From positions 72,879,256 to 72,943,255 of the forward strand of contig NC_088911.1 of the NCBI RefSeq assembly GCF_963576675.1: a stretch of DNA of 64,000 nt, written 5' to 3'. The stretch comes from Euphorbia lathyris (lineage: Eukaryota > Streptophyta > Magnoliopsida > Malpighiales > Euphorbiaceae). How positions within the stretch are numbered: the stretch's first letter is position 1; each line of letters begins with the position of its first letter. A program made the position numbers and the translations under genes. The notes below the pieces were generated by a model. That model was given only the letters and a program-made list of their open reading frames with translations. It was not told the origin of the DNA and searched no databases. Below are positions 43,320 to 55,612 of this stretch, piece after piece.

Positions 43320-45107
43320 ATGGCTGAGAACAGCACTCGTTTCCTTCCAGGGAACCAAACAACACAGATTCTCCCTGAGGGATTATCAATTAGTCGGCCT
43401 CCCCTATTCTTTGGTTCAAATTATACATTCTGGAAGAATAGGATGAAAAACTTTATTCAAGCCACAAACATGAGTGCATGCCTTGCAATTGTTCAAGGCC
43501 CTTACGTGCCATATAAAACTGTTAACAATGAGAAAGTTGTTAAGAGTGAAACTGAGTGGTCAGAAGATGACCTTAGGAAACTTCAAAACAATGCTTCGGC
43601 TATCAATATGCTTCATTGTGCTTTAGATGCTGCAGAATACAATAAGATTTCAGGTTGCGAGTCAGCACAGGAGATTTGGAAAAAGCTTGAAGTAACCTAC
43701 GAAGGCACAAGCAAGGTCAAGGAATCAAAAGTAAATCAGCATATGAGATTATACGAGTTGTTCGAGATGAATGATAATGAGGACATCTCGGGAATGAACG
43801 CTAGATTTACCAACATTATAAATGAGCTGAAAAGACTTGGAAAGAACTTCACCGAGGAAGAACAGGTGAAGAAGATCTTGAGAAGTCTTCCCAAAAGCTG
43901 GCAGGCCAAAAAGACTGCAGTGGAGGAAGCTCAGGACCTGACTACGTATAAGTACGATGAGCTGATCGGATCGTTGCTGACTCATGAGATATCAATGAAA
44001 AACTTTGAGGAAAAAGAGAAGTCAGAAGACAAGAAACAAAAATCACTTGTCATGAAAGCTGACTCCATCGAAGCTGACTCATCTGATGATAAGGAAATGG
44101 CAATGTTCACCAGGAAAATGAAGAAGCTGTTCAGGAAGAATGATAGGAACAGTAAAAGGTCATTCAGAAGAAATGACAAATATAAAGCTCAGCCCAGCGA
44201 CAACAAATATAAGAAGGACAACTCAAAGCCTGTCACATGCGTCGAGTGCCACCAAACTGGGCACATCAAGTCAAGCTGTCCTATGCTGAAGAAAGACAAG
44301 AAGGGCAGCAGAAAGGCTATGGTAGTCACATTGAGTGATAGTGATGAGTCAACCTCATCAGAAGCTGAGGCAAATGAAACAGCAATTATATGCTTCATGG
44401 CCGATGATGCTGACCTCACTTATTCTGAGCAAGCTGACCTCTCTGATGAAACTGACCAGGAGGAACACAATAATGAGGTAACATCCTTACTTTTGCCTAG
44501 AAATGAGATGATAAACGCCCTGAGTGATTTATATGCGCTAACTAAAAATTGCAATAAGAAAGTAAAGGCACTCAGCAGGCGGTGTGATGAGATTGAAGAG
44601 GTCAAGCTGAGTGACCTCCGATATCTTCTCCAAGACAACTCAACTTTGCACAGTAACATAGAACTTATACATAAGTTTGTCTCGGAGGTCCAATCAGATT
44701 CAAAGAAACTGAAAAAAGATGTCACTACCCTACAGAGCCAAATGAGAGGCTCAAATAAAAATAAATCACATGCTGAGTACTCAAGTACTAGTCAGCATAA
44801 GCAGTTCACACAGTGTGACTGTTGCGGGAAAAAAAGGCACACAAGAGAAGTGTGTTGGTACAATAAGTGGATTGTCCAATGTGACTTCTGCGGAAAGAAA
44901 GGACATACCACTAAGGTATGTTAGCATGCTCAGCACAATAATGCTGACCACACTCAACATCACCCTCAAAGGGAAATTCACTGTGACTTCTGTGGTAAAA
45001 GTGGCCACACTATAAAAGTATGTCGTCATAAATTAAAATATGACTTTGCACCTGTTTATGCTAACAAACGAGGACCCAAAAAGAATTGGGTACCTAAAGA
45101 TGAATAG
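43320..45107 (+). pseudogene. gag: Copia-2 gag, one internal stop, four zinc knuckles
   Basis: Capsid/nucleocapsid precursor. ATG at 43320 (MAENST). The core has FFGSNYTFWKNRMKNF near residue 32, the CESAQEIWKKLEVTYEG motif and long helices. An acidic, Ser-rich linker follows the first CCHC knuckle (CVECHQTGHIKSSC). Three further CX2CX4HX4C knuckles come at the end: CDCCGKKRHTREVC, CDFCGKKGHTTKVC and CDFCGKSGHTIKVC. The TAG at 44922-44924 replaces a Trp codon between knuckles 3 and 4; the frame then runs on to TAG 45105-45107, the normal gag end shared by all copies. Confidence 0.88.
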
Positions 45108-45113
45108 TCTAAA

Positions 45114-48100
45114 ATGCAGGTGAGCCTGAGATGCGTGGAGAAATCAAAACTGTGGTATATAGATAGCGCATGCTCGAGGCACATGACTGGTGATGAAACT
45201 CAATTCATCACACTAGAGCTTAAACAAGGTGGAAGTGTAAGCTTTGGAGACAATAAGAAAGGTAAGATAGTCGGGTCAGGTACTATCAGAGGTAACCCTA
45301 CTATTGAGTCAGTCTCCTTAGTTAAAGGTCTCAAATACAATCTGCTGAGTGTAGCTCAACTTTGCAAGAGCGGCAGAAAAGTTGTATTTGATGATACTCA
45401 GTGTCAAATACTCGAGGGAAAAACAAACGAATTGATTTTAACTGCCCCTCGTGTAGACAATGTATATATGCTGAGTTTAGAAAAACAGTTTTCTAAAAAT
45501 ATATGCTTAGTGTCTAAAGAGGATAACTCCTGGCTATGGCATAGAAGACTTGGTCATGTAAGTATGGACCTTCTTGCCAAATTAGCTAGAAAGCAACTAG
45601 TTGAGGGATTGCCCAAACTTAAATTTGAAAACGATCAATTGTGTAATGCTTGTCAGCAAGGTAAACAAACTAAGAAGTCATTTCAAAGTAAAAATATTGT
45701 CTCAACCAAGAGACCATTGAAATTACTACACTTGGATCTTTTCGGACCTGTCCAGCCACTCAGCTTGGGAGGTAAGAAATTTTCCTTAGTCATTGTAGAC
45801 GATTTCTCTCGGTACACTTGGATCATCTTGCTGAGTAGCAAGGATGAAACATTTGAGATGTTCAAAACATTGATTAAGAAACTTGAAAATGACAAAGACC
45901 TAAAAGTAGCTCATATTAGAAGTGACAATGGTGGAGAATTCAAAAACCAACTATTTGATGAATTCTGTGAAGCTAGTGGTATTGACCACAATTTCTCTGC
46001 TCCTAGAACACCTCAACAGAATAGGGTTGTTGAAAGGAAGAACAGAACAATTGTCGAAATAGCTAGGACAATGCTAAGTGAAAATAGGCTTCCAAAGTAT
46101 TTTTAGGGTGAAGCTGTCCACACAGCATGCTACATTCTCAATAGGGATTTAGTTAGACCTATTCTTAAGAAAACCCCATATGAACTTTGGAAAGGACGAA
46201 AGCCCAACATTGGCTACTTTCGTGCCTTTGGGTGTAAATGTTTTATACTGAACACAAAAGATAATCTTGCAAAATTTGATGCCAAAGCTGACGAAGCGAT
46301 CTTTTTAGGGTACTCAACTAACAGCAAAGCATATAGGGTGTATAATAAACAAACTCAGGTTGTAGAAGAGTCTGTCCATATTGAGTTCGATGAAGCTGAC
46401 CCTGAAGGAAGGTCAACTCAGCTCAATGAAGATGAACCAAGCTCAGCTTCCGCTGATCAAAATGGAGCCTCTGAGTCATCAATACAAGGGCTGACCAAAG
46501 GTAAGTAAGAAATTGAAATAACCTTTGCTGACCAATCTATTCCTGCAGAGATTGTAGAAACACCTGTTCCAAACAACTCAACATTGCCCAAAGAAATAAA
46601 AATTCCAAGAGGACATTCGGAGAAGTCCATTCTTGATGATGCTGACAACAAGCTGATGACAAGAGATCGGCTTAGGAAGTATCTCAACAATGTTGCCTTC
46701 GTCTCAATGCATGAGCCAAAGAATTTTGCTGATGCTGAGCACGATGAATATTGGATCAACGCTATGCAAGAAGAGCTTGATCAATTCACAAGAAATGAGG
46801 TATGGGATTTAGTACCTAAACCTAGGAATCAAAAGACCATAGGAACTAAGTGGGTCTTTAGAAATAAATTAGATGAGCAAGGCAACGTAGTCAGAAATAA
46901 AGCCCGACTGGTAGCCCAAGGCTATAGTCAGCAAGAGGGCATTGACTATGGTGAAACCTTTGCACCCGTTGCTAGGTTAGAAGCTATACGTATACTGTGT
47001 GGCTATGCTAGTTTTATGAACTTTAAATTATATCAAATGGATGTTAAGAGTGCATTTCTTAATGGCTTTATAAACGAAGAGGTATATGTTAGTCAGCCTC
47101 CAGGGTTTGAAGATCCAAAATTTCCAAACCATGTTTATAAACTCAAAAAGGCCCTATATGGACTAAAGCAAGCTCCAAGAGCTTGGTATGAGAGGTTGAC
47201 CAACTTCCTGCTAACCAGGAATTATGTCAAAGGCAAAGCTGACACAACCTTATTCATTAAGAAAAAGGGTAAAAATACCCTACTTGCACAAATTTACGTG
47301 GATGACATAATTTTTGGTGCTACTGACGATTCTATGTGTAAAGAGTTTAGTAAACAGATGCATACTGAGTTCGAAATGTCTATGATGGGCGAACTCAACT
47401 TCTTCCTTGGACTTCAAATCAAGCAAGGTAAGAATGGCATCTTCATTAGTCAGTCCAAGTATGCCAAAGAAATGCTAAAGAAGTTTGATATGGAAAAATG
47501 TAAACCCATATCAACCCCAATAAGCACTGACACTGTCCTTTGTGCTGACGAGAAAGGTAAGTCTGTAGACAGCAAGTTATATCGAGGTATGATAGGCTCT
47601 CTACTTTATCTTACTTCCAGTAGACCTGACATTCAGTACTCAGTATGTTATTGCGCAAGATATCAAGCTGACCCCAGGGAATCTCACTTAATAGCTGTAA
47701 AAAGAATTTTCAGATATTTGCAGAGCTCAGTTAATGCAGGGTTATGGTATCCAAATACAAGTGACTTCACACTGATTGGATATACTGATGCTGACTATGG
47801 GCGAGATAAGCTAGAACGAAAAAGCACTTCAGGAGGATGTCATTTCCTAGGAAGTTGTCTGGTTTCGTGGTTTAGTAAGAAGCAGTCATCAGTGGCCTTG
47901 TCTACAACTGAAGCTGAGTACATTGCTGCTGGAAGCTGTGTGGCCCAAGTGCTATGGATTAAGCAACAGCTTGAAGATTATGGAGTCAAAACAGAAACAA
48001 TAGAGGTTAAATGTGACAACAAGAGTGCCATTGACTTATCTAAGAATCCAATCCAACACAGCAGGATGAAGCATGTCAGCATAAGGCATCACTTCATCAG

Positions 48101-48242
48101 AGATCATGTACTCAAGGGTGAGATCAAGCTGACCTACGTATCAACAAATGAACAACTTGCGGATATCTTTACGAAGCCCTTGGCTCTTGAGAAATTTAAC
48201 ATATTAAGGGAAGCTATCGGTATGTCTAATCCTCTTCAATAA
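45114..48242 (+). pseudogene. pol: Copia-2 pol: protease, integrase, RT, RNase H, two stops
   Basis: Same frame as gag. Protease WYIDSACSRHMTGD near 45150; integrase zinc region (WLWHRRLGHVS ... CNACQQGKQ) and catalytic D (HLDLFGPV), D (RSDNGGEF), E (NRVVERKNR). TAG 46104-46106 is in a Trp position and TAA 46506-46508 lies in the linker. From 46584 the frame is open for 552 codons: RT with YVDD at 47295-47306, RNase H with YTDADYG and STTEAEY, end [10 protein letters not shown]. Only point changes separate it from an intact polyprotein, so it decayed recently. Confidence 0.9.
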
Positions 48243-48537
48243 ATCCTATGTGCTAAATTGAATGTTGAGTGATTACCATGCTGAGTGATTTGTGATAAAT
48301 TAGTAACTGTTGCATGCTGAGTTAAAAATGACATGGAATCACCCTATGCTGAGTAGATATACATACTGAGTGATTATCCTAAGCTAAGTTACTAAGCTCA
48401 CAAACAACTATCCTACATAAAACTGACTACTCAGAATCTCAAATGTTTGATATTCTCAATGCTGAGTAGAACCCATTTAAAACATTAAATGCTAGCACAC
48501 GTATTAAATAGCCACCTAGGATAACGTAAGCAATAAT
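48243..48537 (+). other. Noncoding 3' tail of Copia-2
   Basis: Aligns with the Copia-1 tail and is full of GCTGAGT words. It stops at ATAAT (48533-48537), the left half of the Copia-3 TSD. PPT and 3' LTR of Copia-2 are not in the window. Confidence 0.75.
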
Positions 48538-49882
48538 TGTTGAAACACCTTTCCACATGATTTTGATTTGACAAAATTATTTAAGTAAAATGAAATATAT
48601 TCTAAACACACTAAGTTTAAATGCTTTGATTTATTACACTAATGTGTTTGTTCAATGTTGAGTTAAATTGTTTATAAGACATAAAGACTAAAAGGCTTAA
48701 AGCCCAATACAGAAGTCAAAGCCCAAGTCAAACAGATCAAGACCACTCGGCCCGCGTGTGCAAAACGCTGTCGTTGTGTACAAAACGCAGCTCAGCGAAA
48801 GAAGGATCGAGAAGACCTTCGTTGAACAACTTCGGAACGAAGCTGCTGAGTTGTATCGACAAAGAGTACAAGACAGCAGCTGAGCAAGAACAACTTCCAG
48901 ACAAAGTATTTCTACTTTGGGTAAAGTTCAGAAGACACAGAAAGCTGTCTAGTTGACCTTACCATAAATGGAGAGACATTCTGCCGGACTGACTAAAAGC
49001 TGCTCAGCACTGACCGAAGACAGAAGATACTTGAATCTGATTGGCCAAGAGCACTGAGCAGGACTGAGTGACAACGACAGGAAGCCGTTTCCCTCCAACG
49101 GTTATTTCGAAATTCGAAATGACTGATGCCTCAGACGTCTCTATAAATAGGGCCTTTCAGTTGCTTCATTTCAACACAGAACTTTATCAAGCCATTACGC
49201 TGACCAAAATTCTACTCAAAGTTCTGTGAGAAAAAGCAAAGCAAATACTTACACCAAATTCTATATCTTTTGTGTAAAAGTCTAGAGTGATTATTCAATC
49301 ATCTAAGGTGTCTTAGCAATTGTTGTTTAGGACAAATCTTTATCATTTCTAGAGATTAGAAAGGAGAGGCTGAGTACTCGGTTATAGTACTCAGCAAGAG
49401 ATTAGGAGTGAGTAGAGGTATAGAGGAAGGTACTCTTATTATACTCAGCTTCTAAGTTGTAAAAGGTTTGATGCTCTACCGTTAAAGAGCTCAATAGAGA
49501 ATTCGAAAGCTCGGAACGTGTTCTAGGGACAGGACGTAGGCTTAGAGGCCGAACCTGGATAAATCTGCTGAGTAACATCTTTCTAACCTTAAACTCCTTA
49601 ATATATATATTGCTTGCTTAAACAAAACTGACCAAGTAAAGAGGTCACGCTGAGTTGTGTGTATTGAGTATCTGAGTTCAGGAATAGACTCAAGTGCTAT
49701 CTCCTGACTCAAAGAAAGAAGCTGACTTAGTCACCAGTTGACTAAGCTAGTGTCTTAATTTACTCAGCGCGTTGTGTAATACTTTTTCAAAGAAAAAGAA
49801 GTCAGCCTTAACGTACTAAAATTTTAAATAGTTCCTATCCCCCCCCCTTGGAACTAACTTGTTACGTTATAAGGGACCAACA
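48538..49882 (+). repeat. Copia-3 5' LTR (1,345 bp)
   Basis: Starts TGTTGAAACACC and ends GGGACCAACA. TATAAATAG at 49142-49150 is followed about 100 bases later by a CAAATTCTATATCTTTTGTG-like stretch common to the family. A run of 9 C lies near the end. Confidence 0.9.
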
Positions 49883-49884
49883 AG

Positions 49885-49896
49885 TGGTATCAGAGC
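49885..49896 (+). other. Primer-binding site of Copia-3
   Basis: TGGTATCAGAGC, initiator tRNA-Met type, two bases behind the LTR. Confidence 0.92.
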
Positions 49897-49944
49897 TTAA
49901 AAGCTCACTGTGAAAGGTTTAACTACCTTGAGCTGATCCCCACT

Positions 49945-51688
49945 ATGGCTGAAAACAGCACTCGGTTTCTCCCAGGAAACCAGACAACTCAGATCTTACC
50001 TGAGGGGCTGTCCATTACTCGGCCTCCCCTATTCTTCGGGTCTAACTACACCTTCTGGAAGAATAGGATGAAAAACTTTATTCAGGCAACAAATATGAGT
50101 GCATGGCTTTCAATAGTCCAAGACCCATTTGTTCCTGTTGAATTTGTGGCTGGCCAAACAGTTGTCAAAGCTGAGGCCAAATGGACAGAGGATGATCTCA
50201 AGAAGCTACAAAATCACGCTTCGGCTATAAACATGCTTCACTGTGCGCTTGGTGCTGTAGAATATAACAAGATATCAGGTTGTGAGTCAGCGCAAGAGAT
50301 CTGGAAGAAGCTGGAGGTCACCTACGAAGGAACCAACAAAGTGAAGGAGTCCAAGGTGAACCAGCAGATGAGACTGTACAAGCTGTTCGAAATGAACGAT
50401 GATGAAGGAATCTCTGACATGAATGCAAGGTTTACAAACATCATCAACGAGCTCAAGAGACTTGGAAAGATCTTCACTGAGGAAGAACAAGTCAAGAAGA
50501 TTCTTAGGAGTCTTCCTAAGAACTGGCAAGCAAAGAAGACCGCTGTTGAGGAAGCTCAAGACTTAACCACTTATAAGTATGATGAACTCATCGGCTCACT
50601 ACTGACCCATGAGATCTCGATGAAGAATTTCGAGGTGAAGGAAAAGTCTGAAGACAAGAAGCAAAAGTCTCTTGTCATGAAAGCTGACTCCACTGATGGA
50701 AGCTCAACAGACGATGAAGAGATGGCTATGTTTACCAGAAAGATAAAAAGGTTGTTCAAAAAGAATGACAGATATTCTAAGAAGCCTTATAAAAAGTTTG
50801 ATAAGTACAAAGCTGACTCCAGCGACAACAAGTACAAGAAGGACAGCTCAAAGCCCATTACTTGCTTTGAATGTCATCAAACTGGCCATATCAAGTCAAG
50901 ATGTCCCTCGCTGAGGAAAGAAAGAAAGAATGGCAAGAAGGCAATTGGTGGCAACCTGGAGTGATAGTGATGATTCATCATCATCTGAAGCTGATGCCAC
51001 TGAGTCAGCGAAGATTTGTTTCATGGCTGACGAACTTGCTGAGCCATGTGCTTCTGAGCATGCTGACCCCTCCATTGCATCTGATGATGAGGAACAGTCA
51101 ACTGAGGTAATATCACTACCCTTGCTCAGAAATGAAATGGTTAATGCCCTGAGTGATCTTTACACACTTGTCAAAAAGTGTAATAAAAAGGTTAGAGCAC
51201 TCAGCAGGCGATGTGACGAGGTTGAGGAGGTCAAACTGAGTGACCTTCGATATCTTCTTCAGGACAACTCAGATTTGCATAGTAACATTGGAATTATGCA
51301 AAAGTTTATCTCTGAGGTCCAATCAGATTCTAAGAAACTGAGAAAGGACGTCACATCCATTCAGAACCAACTAAAGGTTCCAAACAAAAGAAATATCCCT
51401 CTGAATACTCAGTACCGAAGTACTGGTCAGTAGAGATGGAATCCTCAGCGGAATGTCCAGTGTGACTTCTGTGGGAAGAAAGGACACACCACAAAGGTGT
51501 GCTGGCACGCTCAGCACTGGGGTGCTGACCAGTCAGTGAGAAATCCTAAACGAACGTTCAGCTGTGACTTTTGTGGAAAGAATGGCCATACTGTCCAAGT
51601 ATGCCGCCATAAAATAAAATATGATGCTTTACCTGTTGAACCTAACAAGCAAGGACCCAAAAAGAATTGGGTACCTAAAAGTAACTAG
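49945..51688 (+). pseudogene. gag: Copia-3 gag pseudogene
   Basis: MAENST start at 49945. It is open to about 50950, where one extra T (near 50945) shifts the frame. The second frame runs from about 50930 and has TAG 51431-51433, then continues through two more CCHC knuckles to PKKNWVPK and TAG at 51686-51688. The first knuckle is CFECHQTGHIKSRC; the C-terminal ones are CDFCGKKGHTTKVC and CDFCGKNGHTVQVC. One knuckle fewer than in Copia-2 is visible. Confidence 0.88.
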
Positions 51689-51729
51689 TTACATTGCAGG
51701 TAAGCCTGTGATGTGCTGAGAAGTCAAAG

Positions 51730-52588
51730 ATGTGGTATATTGACAGCGCATGCTCGAGGCATATGACTGGTGATGAAACTCAGTTCATCACATTCGAGCG
51801 TAAACGAGGAGGAAGCGTAAGTTTTGGAGACAACAAAAAGGGTAAGATAGTAGGGTCAGGAACCATTGGAGGTAATCCTACTATTGAGTCAGTCTCCCTA
51901 GTCAGCGGACTCAAATATAACTTACTCAGCGTAGCTCAGCTATGTGACAATGAGAGAAAAGTTATATTTGATGACACTGGATGTAAAATATTTGAGGGTA
52001 AAACTAATGAGTTAATTTTAACTGCCCCTCGCATTGATAATGTCTTCATGCTGAACTTAGAGAAAAAATTTTCAAAAACTGTATGCTTAGTTTCAAAGGA
52101 AGAAAATTCCTGGCTATGGCACAGGAGACTTGGTCATGTAAGCATGGACCTCCTGGCCAAATTAGCAAGAAAGCAATTGGTTGAGAGACTGCCAGAACTT
52201 AAATTTGAAAAAGATCAATTATGCCACGCTTGCCAAGCTGGAAAACAAACCAAACAATCTTTTCATAGTAAAAATATTGTCTCAACTAAGCGTCCGTTAG
52301 AGTTACTACACTTGGATCTATTCAGTCCAGTCCAGCCGCTGAGTCTGGGTGGAAGAAGATTTTCCTTGGTCATTGTAGATGACTTTTCTCGGTACACTTG
52401 GATCATCTTGCTGAGTAGCAAGGATGAGACCTTTGAGACATTTTCAAATTTGGTTAGAAAACTTGAAAATGATAAAGACCTAAAATTGGCTCACATCCGA
52501 TGTGATAATGGTGGAGAATTCAAAAACCAACAGTTTGTTGAATTCTGTGAAGCCAGCGGCATTGACCATAATTTTTCTGCTCCTAGGA
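51730..52588 (+). pseudogene. pol: Copia-3 protease and integrase, 5' part
   Basis: Open frame with the protease active site DSACSRHMTGD, the integrase zinc region (WLWHRRLGHVS, CHACQAGKQ) and the first two catalytic Asp. It is broken after FSAPR by the solo LTR at 52589. A one-base difference just after the gag TAG puts this frame out of step with gag, unlike Copia-2. Confidence 0.88.
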
Positions 52589-54657
52589 TGTTGGGGTTTA
52601 GTGTCCTATAGACAATTGTTGCAGGATACAAACTTATTGTAAATGAATTGTTCTTTATATCATTTGTTTTAATAAGATATATGTTTGATAACTATATAAA
52701 GGCAAACCTTTTTACAGCACTAAATAAAGTCTAATAAAAGGAAATCTGTAAGTTTGTTTAAAGTGATTATAAAGTGTTCATACAAGCATGAAGTGAGACA
52801 AGACTTTATAATAAACTAATAAACTTAAAACCACCCCAAGTCAAGTGAGATGTTTAGGATTGACATATCACTGTTGAGACTTGTATGTAACAATGTCTTC
52901 TGTCCGACAGAAAGCTGATCTCACAAGCTTCACATATATAGATATCTGGACAGTTACATAGATCCGATGAAACGTCGTTCATTAGGATTGGGGATCCGAT
53001 TTGAGATAACAGGATGGGTAGATTCGTCCTTGTCACCTGTTCATCTCATTGGTATTAATAGGTATAAATAATCCTCAGACTCAAAGGAATGTTAATTGGT
53101 CATCCTGAATTACTGAATGTGAGACTTTGATCGCGTGGTCCCACGATCCTTAACAGAGATGACTCTGGGGTGTGAACTGCAAAGGTTGGGTGTCACAGGA
53201 GATAATGTCAGGGTAGTTATACATTGGATTGAGCATTTATCACTCCCGACGAATGGGAGATACGTCCAAGGATCGCTTGTGGAAGACTCGACTCTAAATC
53301 CTTGCAAGGTGATAGCTTAAGAGTAGAAATACAGATTTCACTTAACCTATCTATTTAAGTTGACTCGGCCTGTACAAGTAAAACGAACGTCTCGCTATAT
53401 ATGACTTGACATCATCCATAGTCATAAGATTCAGTTCAAGGATGTAGTTGATAAAGGATCGAATTATACTGTAACTAATACGGAAGGGTTAACGGCAGAA
53501 TCAACCTGTCTTCTTAACGGACTCTGGGGGAATGATTACGGACATGCCGATAACATGCTCTGTTCATCATTCCGTTATGCAAGGATTAAATATAATTCTT
53601 GGAGAAATTAATTTAATAGTTGCATACGGCCAGAAGTAGTAAGGACCTAATGGATCACACATAAGACTTGGAAATAAAAGAGAGATGGATCTGATTAATA
53701 GATGGAAGCCCAGTTGAGCCCAGTAAGGCCCATGGATAAGGGGGGGTCGAAATTATATGTATTAAAGGAAGGGAATTAATTTATTCCACTCTTCCTAATT
53801 GGATTAGGATTGTGAAATTAAATTAATTAAGAGATAATCAAGTTAGGAGTTATTAATTGGATTAATGTCCTCCTATTATTATCTAACTAGGTTACTTATT
53901 ATTATCCTAATTATATTAGATATATAGTAAGATAATAATTAGAAATCCTATTCCGAATTGGATTGCTATTAAGTAACATAATCCTATCTAACTAGGGTTT
54001 AGAGACAAGATAATATATATACCCCTTACCTAGTGAATTTCGATACACACACTCTAGCCCCACCCCTTGTGATTTTCGAAATCTACTAGCTAGAGAGAGA
54101 AAGTGAATTCCATCCCCAAGTTCGTGGATAAGAATTCATTCGGCATTCCATCGATTGATTAATCTAATTCATCCCTCTTTCTCCTTGATCTTGTGTTGGT
54201 TAATTAGAGGTAATCTATTTTGGTTACATCTTATAAGGGTTGATTCTAATTTAACCTCACCGTGTTCACGAAAGAAGAAAAACAATCAAAAGGGAGAAAT
54301 TCGTTTTTCTTCGCCTACATCAGGTCAGTTCACTATTTCGAGGATTCCCGGAGATTTAACCGTCGGATCGTCGTGATTTTTGGACAGTAGCTTCTAGACA
54401 CATTCTTCCACGTTGCCACCGAAGGGATTGTGGTTCGGAGGTCTGGAAGGTCTGTTTCGAATAGGGGCAGATTGGTAAACAGTTTACCTCTCCTTTGAAG
54501 TTGTGGGCACTTCGTTTGCAACGGTAGATTGATCATCGAAAGGTATATCTTCTTATCCCTCTTTATATGAAATAACGATTAACGGATCCTATGGTTAAAA
54601 GGAAGTAGGCTAAAATTTTTATATTTCCGCTGCTATACCTTAGCCCTATTTTCAACA
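52589..54657 (+). repeat. Solo LTR inserted in Copia-3 integrase (2,069 bp, TSD TAGGA)
   Basis: TGTTGGGG start, TTCAACA end, TAGGA at 52584-52588 and 54658-54662. It is the plus-strand relative of 17921-19749. It holds no convincing ORF; a small frame at 54155-54376 is not shared with the other copy. Confidence 0.9.
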
Positions 54658-54662
54658 TAGGA

Positions 54663-55612
54663 CGCCTCAACAAAATGGGGTTGTTGAAAGGAAGAATAGA
54701 ACCTTGGTTGAAATAGCCAGGACAATGCTGAGTGAGCATAGGCTTCCAAAGTACTTTTGGGGAGAAGCTGTTAACACAGCATGCTATATTCTTAATAGGG
54801 CTCTTGTTAGACCTATACTAAAGAAAACCCCCTACGAACTTTGGAAAGGACGAAAGCCCAACATTGGATACTTTCGAGCCTTTGGCTGTAAATGTTTTAT
54901 TTTAAACACCAAAGATAGCTTAGTTAAGTTTGACTCAAAAGCTGATGAGACTATCTTTTTAGGCTACTCAACAAACAACAAAGCATACAGAGTTTTCAAT
55001 AAACGAACTCAAGTTTTAGAAGAGTCAGTACATGTTGAGTTCGACGAAACTAACCCTGCAGGAAGATATCTGCCGCTGACCGAGGATGATCCACACTCAG
55101 TACCCGCTGATCAAGATACAGCCGCTGAGTCATTCCCTCAAGGGCTGACCCAAGGTAAAAGTGAACCTCAAATTGTTTTCACTGACCAGTCTATACCTAC
55201 AGAGATTGTTGAAACACAGACAGCACAAGACATCAATCTACCAAAGGAGATAAGGATACCAAGAGGACACTCAGAGAGTGCTATTCTTGATGCCGCTGAG
55301 AATATCCTGATGACAAGAAACCAACTCAGGAGATACCTCAGCAACGTAGCCTTCGTCTCAGTTCAGGAACCAAAGAACTTCGCTGATGCTGAGGACGATG
55401 AATTCTGGATGAGCGCAATGCAAGAGGAACTTGATCAATTCAGAAGAAATGATGTATGGGAGTTAGTGCCACATCCAAGGAGTAAGAAGACCATTGGAAC
55501 AAGATGGGTCTTCCGCAACAAGCTGGATGAACAAGGAAATGTAGTCAGGAACAAAGCAAGGCTTATAGCTCAGGGCTACAGTCAGCAAGAAGGTATTGAC
55601 TACGGTGAGACC
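54663..55612 (+). pseudogene. pol: Copia-3 integrase end and RT start
   Basis: Continues the integrase directly after the TSD with the catalytic Glu region (ERKNRT), then GYFRAFGCKCF, an acidic linker and the beginning of RT ([18 protein letters not shown]). It is cut at a GETFAP-type motif by Athila-2. One base change at 54674-54676 turns the expected Arg/Gly region text to a Met, without a stop. The frame is open throughout. Confidence 0.88.

Larger units (their letters stand above)
40377..48537 (+). mobile_element. Copia-2: SIRE-like Ty1/Copia element, plus strand
   Basis: 5' LTR, tRNA-iMet primer site, gag and pol in one frame broken only by point stops, then a noncoding tail cut at 48538 by Copia-3. 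It entered element X's RT; GAGCC at 40372-40376 is the left half of the TSD, and the right half should lie beyond the window. It is the best-kept Copia copy in the window. Confidence 0.9.
48538..55612 (+). mobile_element. Copia-3: related SIRE-like Copia element, plus strand
   Basis: 5' LTR, primer site, gag, protease, integrase (split by a solo LTR) and the beginning of RT, where Athila-2 interrupts it. Its LTR differs strongly from that of Copia-2 over the first ~600 bases although the ends and coding regions are alike. This argues against it being Copia-2's own 3' LTR and for a separate insertion into the Copia-2 tail. Confidence 0.88.

Noticed and set aside
48538..49882. This LTR as the 3' LTR of Copia-2
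   Set aside because: Its first ~600 bases differ strongly from the Copia-2 5' LTR, it is followed at once by a primer site and gag, and the Copia-2 tail is cut short compared with Copia-1.
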